Below are positions 1 to 8,956 of a stretch of 64,000 nt of DNA, piece after piece. The translations under genes and the position numbers were made by a program. This DNA comes from Actinomycetota bacterium (GTDB lineage: Bacteria; Actinomycetota; Acidimicrobiia; Acidimicrobiales; Ilumatobacteraceae), in the NCBI GenBank assembly GCA_009701715.1, contig WLJO01000004.1, forward strand, positions 38,247 to 102,246, written 5' to 3'. Below the pieces are notes generated by a model. It saw only the letters and a program-made list of their open reading frames with translations, was not told the DNA's origin and made no database searches. Each line of letters begins with the position of its first letter. Within the stretch, counting starts at the first letter, position 1.

Positions 1-627
1 GAGCCGGCAGACGCACTCCCGGGACGAACCGATCAGGTGATGCGAGTTCCCGAGGCACACTTTGTGAACGGCAACCCGATGAGTGGACCGTGGCCCGACG
101 GCTGCGAGGTTGCCGTCGTCGGCATGGGCTGTTTCTGGGGTGCCGAGCGCAAGTTCTGGCAGGCGGACGGTGTCTATACGACGGCAGTCGGCTACGCGGG
201 TGGCTACACGCCGAACCCAACGTACGAGGAGACCTGTTCTGGGCTCACCGGTCACACCGAAGTGGTGCTCGTGGTGTTCGACACGGCGAAGACCTCGTAC
301 GAGCAAATGCTCAAGGTGTTCTGGGAGAACCACAACCCCACGCAGGGCATGCGACAGGGCAACGACATGGGCACGCAGTACCGCAGCGCGGTCTATGCAA
401 CCTCGCAGGCGCAACTGGATGCGGCACTCGCCTCGCAGCAGGTCTTCCAGGAGCAGTTGTCTGCAGCGGGCTACGGCCCCATCACCACCGAGATCGCACC
501 GACCGGGCCCTTCTACTTTGCCGAGCCATATCACCAGCAGTACCTCGGCAAGAACCCGAACGGATACTGCGGGATGGGCGGCACCGGTGTGTCGTGCCCG
601 ATCGGTGTCGCGTCGGCCGGTAACTGA
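1..627 (+). CDS. msrA: Peptide methionine sulfoxide reductase MsrA (5' end outside window)
   Basis: Reduces methionine-S-sulfoxide in proteins and free methionine, using a catalytic cysteine regenerated by thioredoxin. The signature GCFWG is visible with the nucleophilic Cys at codon 130-132, followed by the family segments GYAGG, TGHTE, GTQYRS and YHQQYL. The C-terminal [12 protein letters not shown] carries candidate resolving cysteines. A GTG at 37 and an ATG at 40 could serve as starts, but the frame is open to base 1. The residues before it (reading ALPGR) match the N-terminus usual for actinobacterial MsrA, so I read the gene as cut by the window edge. It ends in TGA at 625-627. Function is confident; the start is not visible. 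Confidence 0.95.
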   Translation, partial: EPADALPGRTDQVMRVPEAHFVNGNPMSGPWPDGCEVAVVGMGCFWGAERKFWQADGVYTTAVGYAGGYTPNPTYEETCSGLTGHTEVVLVVFDTAKTSYEQMLKVFWENHNPTQGMRQGNDMGTQYRSAVYATSQAQLDAALASQQVFQEQLSAAGYGPITTEIAPTGPFYFAEPYHQQYLGKNPNGYCGMGGTGVSCPIGVASAGN

Positions 628-657
628 CACCGCTCTACGACACCAGTCGCTCGTCGA

Positions 658-1587
658 CTACGTCCATCTTCGACCGGCGACTACGTCCCTCAGGATTTCC
701 ACGACCTCACTTGGACGTCGTGTCGCATGCCAACCGAGGTACACGACAACCCAGCCTAATCGTTGCACCCGAAGATCACGGTCCTCGTCCACGGCTGCGC
801 GCACTGGACCGAAGTGGAAGCGTTTGCTGTGCGATTCCACCGCTACTCGGGCATCTGGGAAGGCGTGATCGAACCTCGCCACCACCCGGCCCTCATGTCG
901 GAGTTCGTACTGAGGAATGAGTCGGGGAAGGTCCGGATGGTCAATGATGCGGCGCACGACTTCCTCAAACCATGACTCGGGCACTGCGCCTGCTCGCGCG
1001 AACGCGTCGAGGTGGCCGAGGAGCACTTTGGTTCCTTGCTGGCCGGGGCGATGAAGGCGCTGTGCAACGGAGCGAATCGTGCGCAGGCTGAGTCCGTCAC
1101 GGCGGGCGCCGATGAGCACCTGCAGCACGACGTCGGGGCTCACCACCGAACCGAGGTCAGCGAGCGTGTGTGCCTTCGACGTGCACGGGATACCGGCCAC
1201 CGTGACGAGGTCCTTCTTGTCGAGTTGCGATGTGTGGTGGACGATCACCTTCATCGTCACAGGCACCCGTAGACGTTGTTCGAGTGGGACACTGATGTCG
1301 GTGTGATTGAACGGGATGCCCTCAAAGCCGAAGAGCGCGGCAGCAGTTCGGTGAGAGGCCACGGCTCCCGACGACAGCCATGTAGCGGCTCGGGCGTCTC
1401 TGCGAACAGAAGAGGGGAATCCAGCGAGCCCAAGTATCTGTTCGCTGAAGGCAACAATGCGGTTGTCGCGCAGCGCAGTCTTGATGCGGCGGCTGTCGAT
1501 ACCCAGCGCTGACGCCTGTTTTCGCAGAAAGACGCCGTGCTGCCGAACTGCGCGCTGAGTCAGCTGTGCCCAGGGGTCGACGCTCAT
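658..1587 (-). CDS. DUF559/AbiEi-like protein of unknown role
   Basis: A 309-residue soluble protein. The N-terminal part (about residues 10-80) resembles the winged-helix region of AbiEi-type antitoxin-like proteins (RQHGVFLRKQASALGI, SGAVASHRTAAALFG). The C-terminal part (about 230-300) resembles the DUF559 Vsr-like endonuclease fold, with FDHAFPDARVAVE, then a run of charged residues and LGWVVVYLGW. Such fusions are common in Actinobacteria, often in many copies per genome, and are usually annotated as hypothetical or antitoxin-like. No toxin partner is adjacent: msrA converges from the left and a CoA-transferase lies to the right. Starts at ATG 1587. Biological role unknown. Confidence 0.75.
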   Translation of the reverse strand: MSVDPWAQLTQRAVRQHGVFLRKQASALGIDSRRIKTALRDNRIVAFSEQILGLAGFPSSVRRDARAATWLSSGAVASHRTAAALFGFEGIPFNHTDISVPLEQRLRVPVTMKVIVHHTSQLDKKDLVTVAGIPCTSKAHTLADLGSVVSPDVVLQVLIGARRDGLSLRTIRSVAQRLHRPGQQGTKVLLGHLDAFARAGAVPESWFEEVVRRIIDHPDLPRLIPQYELRHEGRVVARFDHAFPDARVAVESHSKRFHFGPVRAAVDEDRDLRVQRLGWVVVYLGWHATRRPSEVVEILRDVVAGRRWT

Positions 1588-1765
1588 GGCGGCGCAACGT
1601 AGGCCCAGACCGCTGAGGAGATCATCGAAACCGGCGGGAAATGGGGAATCTGACCTACCGCCCAGGCGAACCTTGAACCCACAGTGCGGTCAACTGCATC
1701 GTGAGCTCAAACTTCGCACAGTCCGACGATGCACGATGCGGTAACGAGCGTGGTTGTGGCGCTCG

Positions 1766-2905
1766 CTAGCGAGAGGGGCCCCAGCCGTGGGCGCGGATGT
1801 GGTCGCCGTCGGCATCGAGCGGCCGGCCGACCCAATCGAGCCTGCCCGGCGTGGCCGACAGTTTGGCGATGAGACCCTGCATCCACGTATCTCCCACCTG
1901 CACGATCGCGTCGCGTGCTGCATAGTGCGGGTCCGCGGCGATCTCACTCATGTCGAGTACCGGCCCGACGGCAGCCTCAGCCTGTTCGAAGTCCGCGAGT
2001 ACCTGAGCCTGGGTACGGGCCGCACAGAAGGACCACATGGCTCCCTCCACGAGTTCCCTGTTGGCCACACGGTCGTCAAAGGTGCGGACCCGTTCGTCGT
2101 CGTCCAGCCCGAGCAGCTTCATGACGCGGGCGGCCACCGAGTTCGACGACGCTGACAGGCCGACCCACTTGCCGTCCGAGCAGCGGTATGTCCCGCGGGG
2201 CACCGAGTACGGAAGTCCGGCCCCCATGCGTCCCTGCATCTCGCCGGTGGTCATGAACAGCGAGATGAGCGGGCCCATGAGTTGGAACACGCTCTCGAGC
2301 AGTGAGACGTCCACCTCCTGACCGACGCCCGAGTGGAGCGCGATCATCGTGGCGAAGGCCGCCACCAGGGCAGTCACCTCGTCGGTGAGCGCGATGGCGG
2401 GCAGCAGCGGTTGACCGTCGGGCAGCCCGCTGATCGCCGACAGCCCACTCATCGCTTCGGCGATCGTGGCGAAGCCTGGTCTACCGGAATACGGGCCGTC
2501 CTGGCCGAAGCCGGTGATCCGGGTGATCACCAGTTTGGGTCGGCGGGCGAGGAGGACGTCCGGCCCGAGGCCGAGGCGCTCGAGCGTGCCGGGACGGAAG
2601 TTCTCGACGAGCACGTCCGCCTCGTCGACCAGACGAAGCAAGACCGCTCGGTCTGCATCGTCTTTCAGGTCCAGAGCGATGCAGCGCTTGTTCCGGTTTG
2701 CGAGCTTCCACCAGAGGGCCACGCCGTCACGGGGGTCCTTCCACGCGATGGAGCGCAGCGAGTCGCCCCCGTCGGGCCGCTCCACCTTGATGACATCGGC
2801 CCCGAAGTCGCCGAGGTACCGAGCGCAGTTCGGGCCGGCGAGCACGGACGAGATGTCGAGGACGCGGAGTCCGGCAAGCGGTGTCATCGAACGGCTCATC
2901 GGCAC
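1766..2905 (-). CDS. CaiB/BaiF family (class III) CoA-transferase
   Basis: Transfers CoA between carboxylic acids through a mixed anhydride on a conserved aspartate, typically activating a fatty, aromatic or bile-type acid in the cytosol. The family N-terminus is clear (LAGLRVLDISSVLAGP, then GDFGADVIKVERP), as is NFRPG near residue 112. The catalytic Asp is Asp175 in IALTDEVTAL. At 379 residues it is close to family length. Possible starts are GTG 2905, ATG 2899 and ATG 2887; the longest is given. It is divergent from the selenocysteine ArsC-like gene, whose start lies 50 nt away, so the two share a promoter region. Substrate cannot be told from sequence. Confidence 0.9.
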   Translation of the reverse strand: MPMSRSMTPLAGLRVLDISSVLAGPNCARYLGDFGADVIKVERPDGGDSLRSIAWKDPRDGVALWWKLANRNKRCIALDLKDDADRAVLLRLVDEADVLVENFRPGTLERLGLGPDVLLARRPKLVITRITGFGQDGPYSGRPGFATIAEAMSGLSAISGLPDGQPLLPAIALTDEVTALVAAFATMIALHSGVGQEVDVSLLESVFQLMGPLISLFMTTGEMQGRMGAGLPYSVPRGTYRCSDGKWVGLSASSNSVAARVMKLLGLDDDERVRTFDDRVANRELVEGAMWSFCAARTQAQVLADFEQAEAAVGPVLDMSEIAADPHYAARDAIVQVGDTWMQGLIAKLSATPGRLDWVGRPLDADGDHIRAHGWGPSR

Positions 2906-2943
2906 GCCCTCATGCTCTCACCTATGTGCGGATTCCTGTTCGC

Positions 2944-2949
2944 TACAGT
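2944..2949 (+). promoter_or_regulatory. -10 box (TACAGT) of the selenocysteine ArsC gene
   Basis: TACAGT lies 6 nt before the GTG at 2956, with no ribosome binding site between. This is the leaderless arrangement seen at many genes in this window, and it supports 2956 as the true start upstream of the in-frame TGA. Confidence 0.55.
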
Positions 2950-2955
2950 CGAGCC

Positions 2956-3312
2956 GTGGCCAAGCCGATCATCTATCACAACCCTCATTGAAACTCCTCC
3001 AGCAATGCCGTGCGCATTGCCGAGGAGCTCGGCGTTGATGTCGATGTCGTCGTGTACCAAAAGACCCCTCCGGACCGGGCGGCGCTACAGCAGATCGTGG
3101 ACCGTCTCGAGGACCCGGTAACCGAACTGGTACGCAGAGACTCGCTCTGGACGAAGCTCGGCCTTACCGACGCGGACGTGCAGACGGCTGATCAGGTGAT
3201 CGACGTGATCCTCAAGCACAAGATGATCATGCAGCGACCCGTGGTGGTCACCGACCGGAAGACGATCATCGGTCGGCCCAAGGACCGCGTGCGGGACTTG
3301 CTCTCGGCCTAG
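2956..3312 (+). CDS. arsC: Selenocysteine-containing ArsC-family arsenate reductase (TGA at codon 12)
   Basis: Reading from GTG 2956 gives a 118-residue protein beginning MAKPIIYHNPH, then an in-frame TGA (2989-2991), then NSSSNAVRIAEEL, ending at TAG 3310-3312. ArsC enzymes reduce arsenate to arsenite through a cysteine in HNPxCxxS. Here the cysteine position, residue 12 as in plasmid R773 ArsC, is UGA. Arginines at residues 60, 94 (QRPVVV) and 107 (GRPKD) coincide with the three ArsC active-site arginines, and the length is the usual one. A SECIS-like hairpin follows the UGA at 2994-3027, and selA and selB are in the window. I infer insertion of selenocysteine as nucleophile. Read without Sec, an annotation would start falsely at GTG 3010 and lose the active site. 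The alternative is a nonsense-mutated pseudogene, which the intact frame and hairpin argue against. It converges on accE with a 4-nt overlap. Confidence 0.85.
2994..3027 (+). promoter_or_regulatory. Candidate bacterial SECIS element
   Basis: Two bases after the TGA, an outer stem CTCCTC (2994-2999) pairs with GAGGAG (3022-3027). After a 2/1 internal loop, an inner stem GCAATGC (3002-3008) pairs perfectly with GCATTGC (3014-3020). The apical loop is CGTGC (3009-3013). That gives 13 paired bases, a G among the first two loop bases, a GU in the loop, and 17 nt between the UGA and the loop. All of this fits the known bacterial SECIS pattern recognised by SelB. The hairpin lies inside the coding sequence, as expected in bacteria. 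Confidence 0.8.
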
Positions 3313-3500
3313 CGGAAGGGGCGGTCGCGCCGTGCGGTGACGGGCCGCGCCCACCAGCGTCCGCTGAAGCGCCATGACGCCGTGCGCTTGGCCTGGTCCG
3401 CAGTGAAGAGCAGCACGGGCTTGGGCCACAGGGCCTCTGCCGCGGCCATGATGGCCACGGCCTCCTCGTCGGTCGGTACGGGTGTGATCTCGGTGTTCAT
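3309..3500 (-). CDS. accE: Acyl-CoA carboxylase epsilon subunit
   Basis: A 63-residue protein with the two marks of the actinobacterial epsilon subunit: an acidic N-terminal helix region (TDEEAVAIMAAAEALW) and a C-terminal WRFSGRWWARP segment. Epsilon subunits bind and stabilise the carboxyltransferase (beta) subunit of acetyl/propionyl-CoA carboxylase. It sits directly downstream of the beta subunit gene on the same strand, with a 107-nt gap that holds a dispersed repeat. Its stop codon overlaps the stop of the convergent Sec-ArsC gene. The biotinylated alpha subunit gene is not in the window. Confidence 0.85.
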   Translation of the reverse strand: MNTEITPVPTDEEAVAIMAAAEALWPKPVLLFTADQAKRTASWRFSGRWWARPVTARRDRPFR

Positions 3501-3535
3501 CGCGATGATCCTTGGGTGTGTCGTGCGGTACTGCC

Positions 3536-3594
3536 GGCGAGGGAAGCGCCAGCGACGAGCCGGAAGCCGGACTATGCCGAAGCGGAGCGGCGGC
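3536..3594 (+). repeat. Dispersed 59-nt intergenic repeat, copy A
   Basis: A 59-nt stretch that recurs at 52637-52695 with four mismatches. It lies between the carboxylase beta and epsilon genes, inside what looks like one transcript, and is oriented antisense to them. Shared core segments include GAGGGAAGCGCCAGCGACG and CTATGCCGAAGCGGAGCGG. It looks like a REP-type intergenic element rather than a gene. Confidence 0.75.
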
Positions 3595-3607
3595 TATGTC
3601 GGCCGTA

Positions 3608-5167
3608 TCAGAGGGGCATGTTGCCGTGCTTGCGCTTCGGCAACTCCTCGCGCTTGGTGGCCAGCAGCGCCAGTCCTGCGACAATCTTCTGCCGGGTCTC
3701 GGCTGGGTCGATCACGTCGTCGATGTAGCCGCGCTCTGCAGCGGCGTACGGGTTGGCGTACTTCTGTGTGTACTCCTCCACGAGCTCGGCACGACGGGCC
3801 ACAGGGTCGGCGGCCTGCTGGAGCTCACGGCGATACACGATCTCGACGGCACCCTGTGGCCCCATCACCGCGAGTTCCGCGGTCGGCCATGCGTACGACA
3901 GGTCCGAACCGATGGACTTGGAGTCCATCACCACGTAGGCACCGCCGTACGCCTTGCGCGTGATGATCTGGATGCGGGGCACGGTGGCCTCGCAATAGGC
4001 GTACAGCAGCTTCGCGCCGTGACGGATGATGCCGCCGTACTCCTGATCCACGCCGGGGAGGAATCCAGGCACGTCTACGAAGGTGATGAGCGGGATGTTG
4101 AACGCGTCGCAGGTGCGCACGAACCGGGCGGCCTTTTCGGCCGAGTCGATGTCGAGGACACCGGCGAACATCATCGGCTGGTTGCCCACCACGCCAACAG
4201 CGCGACCGTTGACGCGCGAGAATCCGCACACGATGTTCTTGGCCCAGTGCGGGAAGTACTCGAAGAACTCGCCGTCGTCGACAACTTCAGCGATGACCTT
4301 CTTCATGTCGTACGGCTGGTTCGGCGATGCGGGGAGGATGTCGCGCAGCATCTCGCAGAGGCGCTCGGGGTCGTCGGTCGGCTCCGAGACCGGTGCATCC
4401 TCGAGGTTGTTCGACGGCAGGAACGACAGCAGATAGCGGACGTCGTCCAGGCAGGCCTTCTCGTCGGGCGACACGAAGGTGGCGACACCGGACTTGGACG
4501 CATGGCTCATGGCACCGCCGAGCTGCTCGAGGGTGACCTCCTCGCCGGTCACTGTCTTCACCACATCGGGTCCGGTGATGAACATGTGTGAACTCTCGGT
4601 CACCATGAAGATGAAGTCCGTCATGGCCGGCGAGTACACGGCACCACCGGCGCACGGCCCGAGGATCACCGAGATCTGCGGGATGACGCCGCTCGAGAGC
4701 ACGTTGCGGTAGAAGATGCCGCCGTAGGAGGCGAGCGACACGACCCCTTCCTGAATGCGGGCACCGGCACCGTCGTTGAGTCCGATCACCGGGGCACCCA
4801 CCTTGAGGGCGAGGTCCATCAGCTTGTGGATCTTCTCGGCGAACACCTCGCCGAGCGCGCCACCGAACACGGTGAAGTCCTGTGCGTACACGAACACCTT
4901 GCGGCCGTCGACGGTGCCCCAACCCGTGATGACGCCGTCGGTGTAGGGACGCTCGTCCAGGCCAGCGGTATGGGCACGGTGGCGGGCGAGGAGGTCGAGT
5001 TCCTGGAACGAGGCGGGGTCGAGGAAGTACTCGATGCGCTCTCGCGCGAGCATCTTGCCCTTCTCGTGCTGGCGCTCGACCGACCGGGGGGAACCGGCGT
5101 GGTACGCCTCCTCCCGGCGCTGGCGGAGGTCGTCCAGCTTCTCGTGCATCGGATTCGGGTTCGTCAC
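3608..5167 (-). CDS. pccB: Acyl-CoA (propionyl-CoA type) carboxylase beta subunit
   Basis: Carboxyltransferase subunit of a biotin-dependent acyl-CoA carboxylase; moves CO2 from carboxybiotin to propionyl-CoA or acetyl-CoA. At 519 residues it is the family length. Two crotonase-fold halves are visible, with GGAVYSPAMTDFIFM (acyl-CoA/biotin pocket) in the N-half and MGPQGAVEIVYRREL in the C-half. Starts at GTG 5167, which has a TAGCCT -10 box 8 nt upstream, so it is probably leaderless. It is followed by the epsilon subunit gene. Propionyl-CoA rather than acetyl-CoA specificity is inferred from overall resemblance to PccB/AccD5 proteins. Confidence 0.92.
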   Translation of the reverse strand: MTNPNPMHEKLDDLRQRREEAYHAGSPRSVERQHEKGKMLARERIEYFLDPASFQELDLLARHRAHTAGLDERPYTDGVITGWGTVDGRKVFVYAQDFTVFGGALGEVFAEKIHKLMDLALKVGAPVIGLNDGAGARIQEGVVSLASYGGIFYRNVLSSGVIPQISVILGPCAGGAVYSPAMTDFIFMVTESSHMFITGPDVVKTVTGEEVTLEQLGGAMSHASKSGVATFVSPDEKACLDDVRYLLSFLPSNNLEDAPVSEPTDDPERLCEMLRDILPASPNQPYDMKKVIAEVVDDGEFFEYFPHWAKNIVCGFSRVNGRAVGVVGNQPMMFAGVLDIDSAEKAARFVRTCDAFNIPLITFVDVPGFLPGVDQEYGGIIRHGAKLLYAYCEATVPRIQIITRKAYGGAYVVMDSKSIGSDLSYAWPTAELAVMGPQGAVEIVYRRELQQAADPVARRAELVEEYTQKYANPYAAAERGYIDDVIDPAETRQKIVAGLALLATKREELPKRKHGNMPL

Positions 5168-5175
5168 GTCAAGCG

Positions 5176-5181
5176 AGGCTA
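5176..5181 (-). promoter_or_regulatory. -10 box (TAGCCT) of the acyl-CoA carboxylase beta gene
   Basis: TAGCCT on the minus strand, 8 nt before the GTG start at 5167; leaderless pattern. Confidence 0.5.
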
Positions 5182-5243
5182 GTCGCTGGGGTGGCTGGGG
5201 CGAAGGCTGGAGCCTGTGAGAGCTCGCTTCGGGGTCGATTTGT

Positions 5244-7076
5244 CTAGTTGGCGGCCTTCACCGGGGTGGTGTCCACCGGTTCGGTGATGTCCGGAACGGT
5301 TTGGCGCGTGATGTCGGTGGCGATCGTCGAACTGGTGGGCGTCGGCTCGGATCCGTCCTGGTTGCGTACGGCGAACTGGCCGCTTGCAGCCGGTAGGTCA
5401 CCGTCGGGCCCGGTAGCGGTGACCGTGATGGTCCAGGTGCCGCTCGCCGGGAACACGAATCCTTGATCGGGGCCGAACCCGTATCTCGGCGAGCCCTCGA
5501 TAGGCACCTCGATGCTTGCGGCGTTCACGTCGTTGGGCGTGAACGTCATGAGGCCGTTCGTAATGGTCTTGGGCTTGAGCAGCCGGAAGTGCACTTCGAC
5601 CTGTGCCCCGACCTTCTTCGGGCCGAACGTGACCTCGACCTTGAACGTGCCGTCGTCGGACATCAGCGTGTTCTTGTTGACCGCTGCCGGGTCCGACGAG
5701 CCCGCATCGGGTGCCTTGGCGCCGGTCATCCAACCGGTGAGCAACAGCACGAATGCACCGATCATGATCTCGGTGCGCACCGACTTGCGGAGACGCTGAG
5801 CGGGCCTGGGGGGGAGCGTGCGGGTGCGGGCGAGCCGTGAGCGCACGAACTGGCGGTTGGCGGTGCCCACGAAGGCCATCGCTGCAACCGCAAGGATCTT
5901 GAGCACGAGGATCTTGCCGTAACCGGTGTTGAGCAGGTTCCGCGCCCCGCCGAGGTGGAACGCGGCCTCGATGATGCCCGAGAAGAGGGTGAGCCCGAGT
6001 GCCGGCACGGCGATCCCGCGGAACCGCTTCAGCGCGGTGACAAGGTCTGCCTCACCCGGACCGGCGAGCACCACCCGCGCGAGCAGCGCTGCGCCGCCGA
6101 ACCATGCAGAGATGCCGACCATGTGGAGAATCCCGAACGGGACCGACAGGATCCCCTCGGAATGACGACTCCATCCGTAGGTGATGAGGGCCAGACCCGG
6201 TCCGCCGAATGCCATCCAGCGCGAAGTTGGGTCCACCACCCGCTCGGGGTGACGGGCTACCCATACCGACGCAGCCATCGCGAGGAAGCGGATGACAAGC
6301 ACCTTGCCGTAGGTGGTATCGAGTGCGGATCCCCACGAGGTCGGCAGCATGCCCCGCGCGAGTGATACGCCCTTGATGTCTGCAGAGAGCGCTGCCAGCG
6401 AGATGAGGCTGCCGAACGTGCCGATCGCCCAGGCGGCGATCATGTGGCGGACGGTGAGCACGTACTCGACGCCCTCGGCCCATGCAAGCGCAACGAACAA
6501 GAGAGCACCCGCAAGGCCGGCAAGACCGATGTAGGCGAGGAGCCGGCCGATCATGCCGAGGAAGCCACCACTGTAGTTGCTCTTCGTGAGGCCGAGCCCG
6601 CCCGTCTCGATCTTGATCGGTTCGGTGGTATCGGTGGTGTCGCCCGTGCCACTGCTGGAGCCCTCTGGGGCCTCGAGAATGAAGGCGAACTTGCCCGAGA
6701 TTGGCTTGCTGCCATTGGGCCGCACGAGCCACGTGACGAGGTAGCCGCCGGCGGGCAGCCCAGTCTGTTCGAGCACCCGCACCTTGAGCGACGTGCGGTT
6801 GTTGAACGCGATCGGCTGGCCGACGTTCAGCAATTCCTTGTTTGCGTTCTGCAGCTGGATCACGGCCTCGATATCCGGCAGGATCGCCGCGAAGTTGAGG
6901 ATGATCTCCGGCGGGGCGGCAGTGAGGGTCGCGCCGTCGGCCGGGGTGGTGGCGATGACCGAGATCGGCCCGGTGGTTGGTGTCTGGGCATTCGCGGGCG
7001 CGCCGAGGCCGAGAGAACTGAACAGCAGTGTGAACAGTCCAGTCAGCAGCAGGAGGAGCGCGTGACGACGATGCAT
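5244..7076 (-). CDS. CopC/CopD-type copper handling membrane protein
   Basis: A 610-residue secretory fusion. The order is: signal peptide (MHRRHALLLLLTGLFTLL, ending near ANAQ); an extracytoplasmic CopC-like beta domain (ATTPADGATLTAAPPEIILNF, about residues 38-125); a Ser/Thr linker; a CopD-like integral membrane region with about eight helices; and a C-terminal beta domain (about 480-575) resembling YtkA/FixH-type modules. The start was set at ATG 7076 because the longer frame adds 37 residues that would bury the signal peptide. Members of this family are thought to bind and move copper across the membrane. The usual CopC histidine just after the signal peptide is not obvious, so copper binding is inferred from family only. 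Confidence 0.85.
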   Translation of the reverse strand: MHRRHALLLLLTGLFTLLFSSLGLGAPANAQTPTTGPISVIATTPADGATLTAAPPEIILNFAAILPDIEAVIQLQNANKELLNVGQPIAFNNRTSLKVRVLEQTGLPAGGYLVTWLVRPNGSKPISGKFAFILEAPEGSSSGTGDTTDTTEPIKIETGGLGLTKSNYSGGFLGMIGRLLAYIGLAGLAGALLFVALAWAEGVEYVLTVRHMIAAWAIGTFGSLISLAALSADIKGVSLARGMLPTSWGSALDTTYGKVLVIRFLAMAASVWVARHPERVVDPTSRWMAFGGPGLALITYGWSRHSEGILSVPFGILHMVGISAWFGGAALLARVVLAGPGEADLVTALKRFRGIAVPALGLTLFSGIIEAAFHLGGARNLLNTGYGKILVLKILAVAAMAFVGTANRQFVRSRLARTRTLPPRPAQRLRKSVRTEIMIGAFVLLLTGWMTGAKAPDAGSSDPAAVNKNTLMSDDGTFKVEVTFGPKKVGAQVEVHFRLLKPKTITNGLMTFTPNDVNAASIEVPIEGSPRYGFGPDQGFVFPASGTWTITVTATGPDGDLPAASGQFAVRNQDGSEPTPTSSTIATDITRQTVPDITEPVDTTPVKAAN

Positions 7077-7195
7077 GGGACACCCGAACGCTAATGGTTG
7101 GGGAGGGCCGTGCCGTGACAGGGGGCACCGTGGCGAGCAGGGAGGGTCTGTTCGGCGGATCTCCCGGGGTGAACCCGCCCGCGACACCCCCTGAG

Positions 7196-7201
7196 TAGGC
7201 T
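7196..7201 (+). promoter_or_regulatory. -10 box (TAGGCT) of dnaX
   Basis: TAGGCT ends 8 nt before the dnaX ATG at 7210; leaderless pattern. Confidence 0.5.
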
Positions 7202-7209
7202 CGCTTGCG

Positions 7210-8955
7210 ATGGCTCAACAGTCGCTCTACCGCCGCTACCGCCCCCGCCGGTTCAGCGAACTCAAGGGGCAGGAGCATGTCGTCCGCGCCCTGCGCAATG
7301 CCGTCGCAACCCACCGGGAGGGCCAGGCCTATCTGTTCTCCGGGCCCCGGGGCACCGGCAAGACCACGTCGGCACGCATCCTCGCGAAGGTGCTCAACTG
7401 TGAGAACCCGCTCGAGGGCGAACCGTGCTGCGAGTGCGAGTCGTGCAAGTCCGTCGAGGCGGGCACCAGTTTCGACGTCATCGAGCTCGACGCGGCCAGC
7501 AACAACAAGGTCGACGACATCCGGGAGCTCATCGAGCGCGTCAACCTCGGAACGCCGGGCAGGCACAAGGTGTACATCCTCGACGAGGTGCACATGCTCA
7601 CCCCCGGGGCCGAGGCCGCCCTGCTCAAGACTCTCGAGGAGCCACCGCCGCACGTGGTGTTCGTGCTCGCCACCACGGATCCGCAGAAGGTGCGCGACAC
7701 GATCCGCAGCCGTACGCAGCACTTGTCGTTCCACCTGCTCAACGAAAAAGAGCTTGAGGAGCACGTTCGTTGGGTTGCCGGCGACGCAGGGATTGAGCTC
7801 ACCGACGACGCGGTGGAGGCAGTCGTGCGCCAGGGCGGCGGCTCCGCCCGTGACACGCTTAGCGCACTCGAAGTGGTGGCCGCCGGGGGCGGCGTTGCGC
7901 CCGAGATGATGCCGCTCGACGAGTTCGTCGAGTCCATCATCGAGCGTGACCCGGGCCGGGCACTCGCGGCAGTGGCTGCGTCGGCCCATCTCGGGCGTGA
8001 CGCGAGGTCCATCGCGGAGGCAGTGCTCGCCCACCTGCGTGATTGCTTCTTATCGATCATGGCCCCCGAACTCGTGCAGTTGCCCGCGCACCGCGCCGAG
8101 GTGGTCAGCGAGCAGGCACACCGCCTCGGTGCCGCCGCGGCCGTTCGCGCGATGGAGGGCCTCGGCGACATCCTCGTAGAGATGCGCCACGCTCCCGATC
8201 CCCGCGTGTTGCTCGAGGTGGCACTGGTCAAGCTCACTAGCGAGGCAGCAGGGTCCGACATGGCGGCACTGCTCTCGCGTCTTGAGCGCCTTGAGCGCCA
8301 GGTGGCACAGGGTGGCATCGGAGCCGGTTCCGCCACCGGCCCGATTCCTCGCCCCGTGCCCACGGACCCAAACACCGGTCGGGCGGTGCTCGGCGGTCGG
8401 GCCAAGCAGGCGGCCGCGAGCGCGCCGGTGCCCGCTGCACCAACCGACCCAACACCGTCGGCACCGCAACGACCCGTAGCAGCTCGTCCGGCGCCGACAG
8501 TGGCTGCTCCCCAGCCGGAACCGGCACCAGCGAACGCCTCCGCAGCGCCGCCGTCTGCGGTCGGCGGCGACCTCGTCGCTGTGTTCGACACGGTCGTGCG
8601 GCCGGGCCTCAAGGGCATGGCCAAGGCGCTGTACGTGGTCGCGCAGCCCAAGGGTGTTCGCAACGGCGCGCTGGTAATCGGGTTCCCGAACCAGGGCCAT
8701 GCAGACAAAGCAGGTCAGTACCGGGCCGACATCGAAAAGGCGTTATCCGCTGCTATCGGTGCCGCTGTCACCGTCTTCATCGAGGCCGATGCAGCGGCGG
8801 CAGCAACGCCGGTGGACGCTGAGGTGCCGGACCCGATCGATCACGAGGTGGACCTGTCCGACCTGCAGAGCGCCCCGCCGCAGGAGCAGGGCACGCACCT
8901 CGACCGGATCGCCAGTTCGTTCCCCGGGTCCACCTTCGTGGAGGGGTCCGCCTGA
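7210..8955 (+). CDS. dnaX: DNA polymerase III subunit gamma/tau
   Basis: Clamp-loader ATPase that opens and loads the sliding clamp at the replication fork. The N-terminus [19 protein letters not shown] is diagnostic. It is followed by Walker [16 protein letters not shown], a four-cysteine zinc module ([16 protein letters not shown]), Walker B/sensor ILDEVHMLT and [10 protein letters not shown] long Ala/Pro linker (about residues 370-450) leads to a C-terminal tau domain. At 581 residues it is typical for Actinobacteria. recR starts 1 nt after its stop, so the two form an operon. I see no A-rich slippery run, so a frameshifted gamma form is not suggested. Confidence 0.97.
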   Translation: MAQQSLYRRYRPRRFSELKGQEHVVRALRNAVATHREGQAYLFSGPRGTGKTTSARILAKVLNCENPLEGEPCCECESCKSVEAGTSFDVIELDAASNNKVDDIRELIERVNLGTPGRHKVYILDEVHMLTPGAEAALLKTLEEPPPHVVFVLATTDPQKVRDTIRSRTQHLSFHLLNEKELEEHVRWVAGDAGIELTDDAVEAVVRQGGGSARDTLSALEVVAAGGGVAPEMMPLDEFVESIIERDPGRALAAVAASAHLGRDARSIAEAVLAHLRDCFLSIMAPELVQLPAHRAEVVSEQAHRLGAAAAVRAMEGLGDILVEMRHAPDPRVLLEVALVKLTSEAAGSDMAALLSRLERLERQVAQGGIGAGSATGPIPRPVPTDPNTGRAVLGGRAKQAAASAPVPAAPTDPTPSAPQRPVAARPAPTVAAPQPEPAPANASAAPPSAVGGDLVAVFDTVVRPGLKGMAKALYVVAQPKGVRNGALVIGFPNQGHADKAGQYRADIEKALSAAIGAAVTVFIEADAAAAATPVDAEVPDPIDHEVDLSDLQSAPPQEQGTHLDRIASSFPGSTFVEGSA

Positions 8956-8956
8956 C

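Noticed and set aside
1588..1765. A small gene or RNA in the gap before the CaiB gene
   Set aside because: No ribosome binding site with a plausible frame, and no tRNA-like or hairpin structure seen.
2989..2991. The TGA as a plain nonsense mutation
   Set aside because: The frame is intact on both sides, active-site residues are retained, a SECIS-like hairpin follows and selA/selB are present. Kept as the alternative to test.
6052..8034. A 660-codon open frame on the minus strand spanning copCD and dnaX
   Set aside because: Antisense to dnaX and in another frame of copCD; no family motif.
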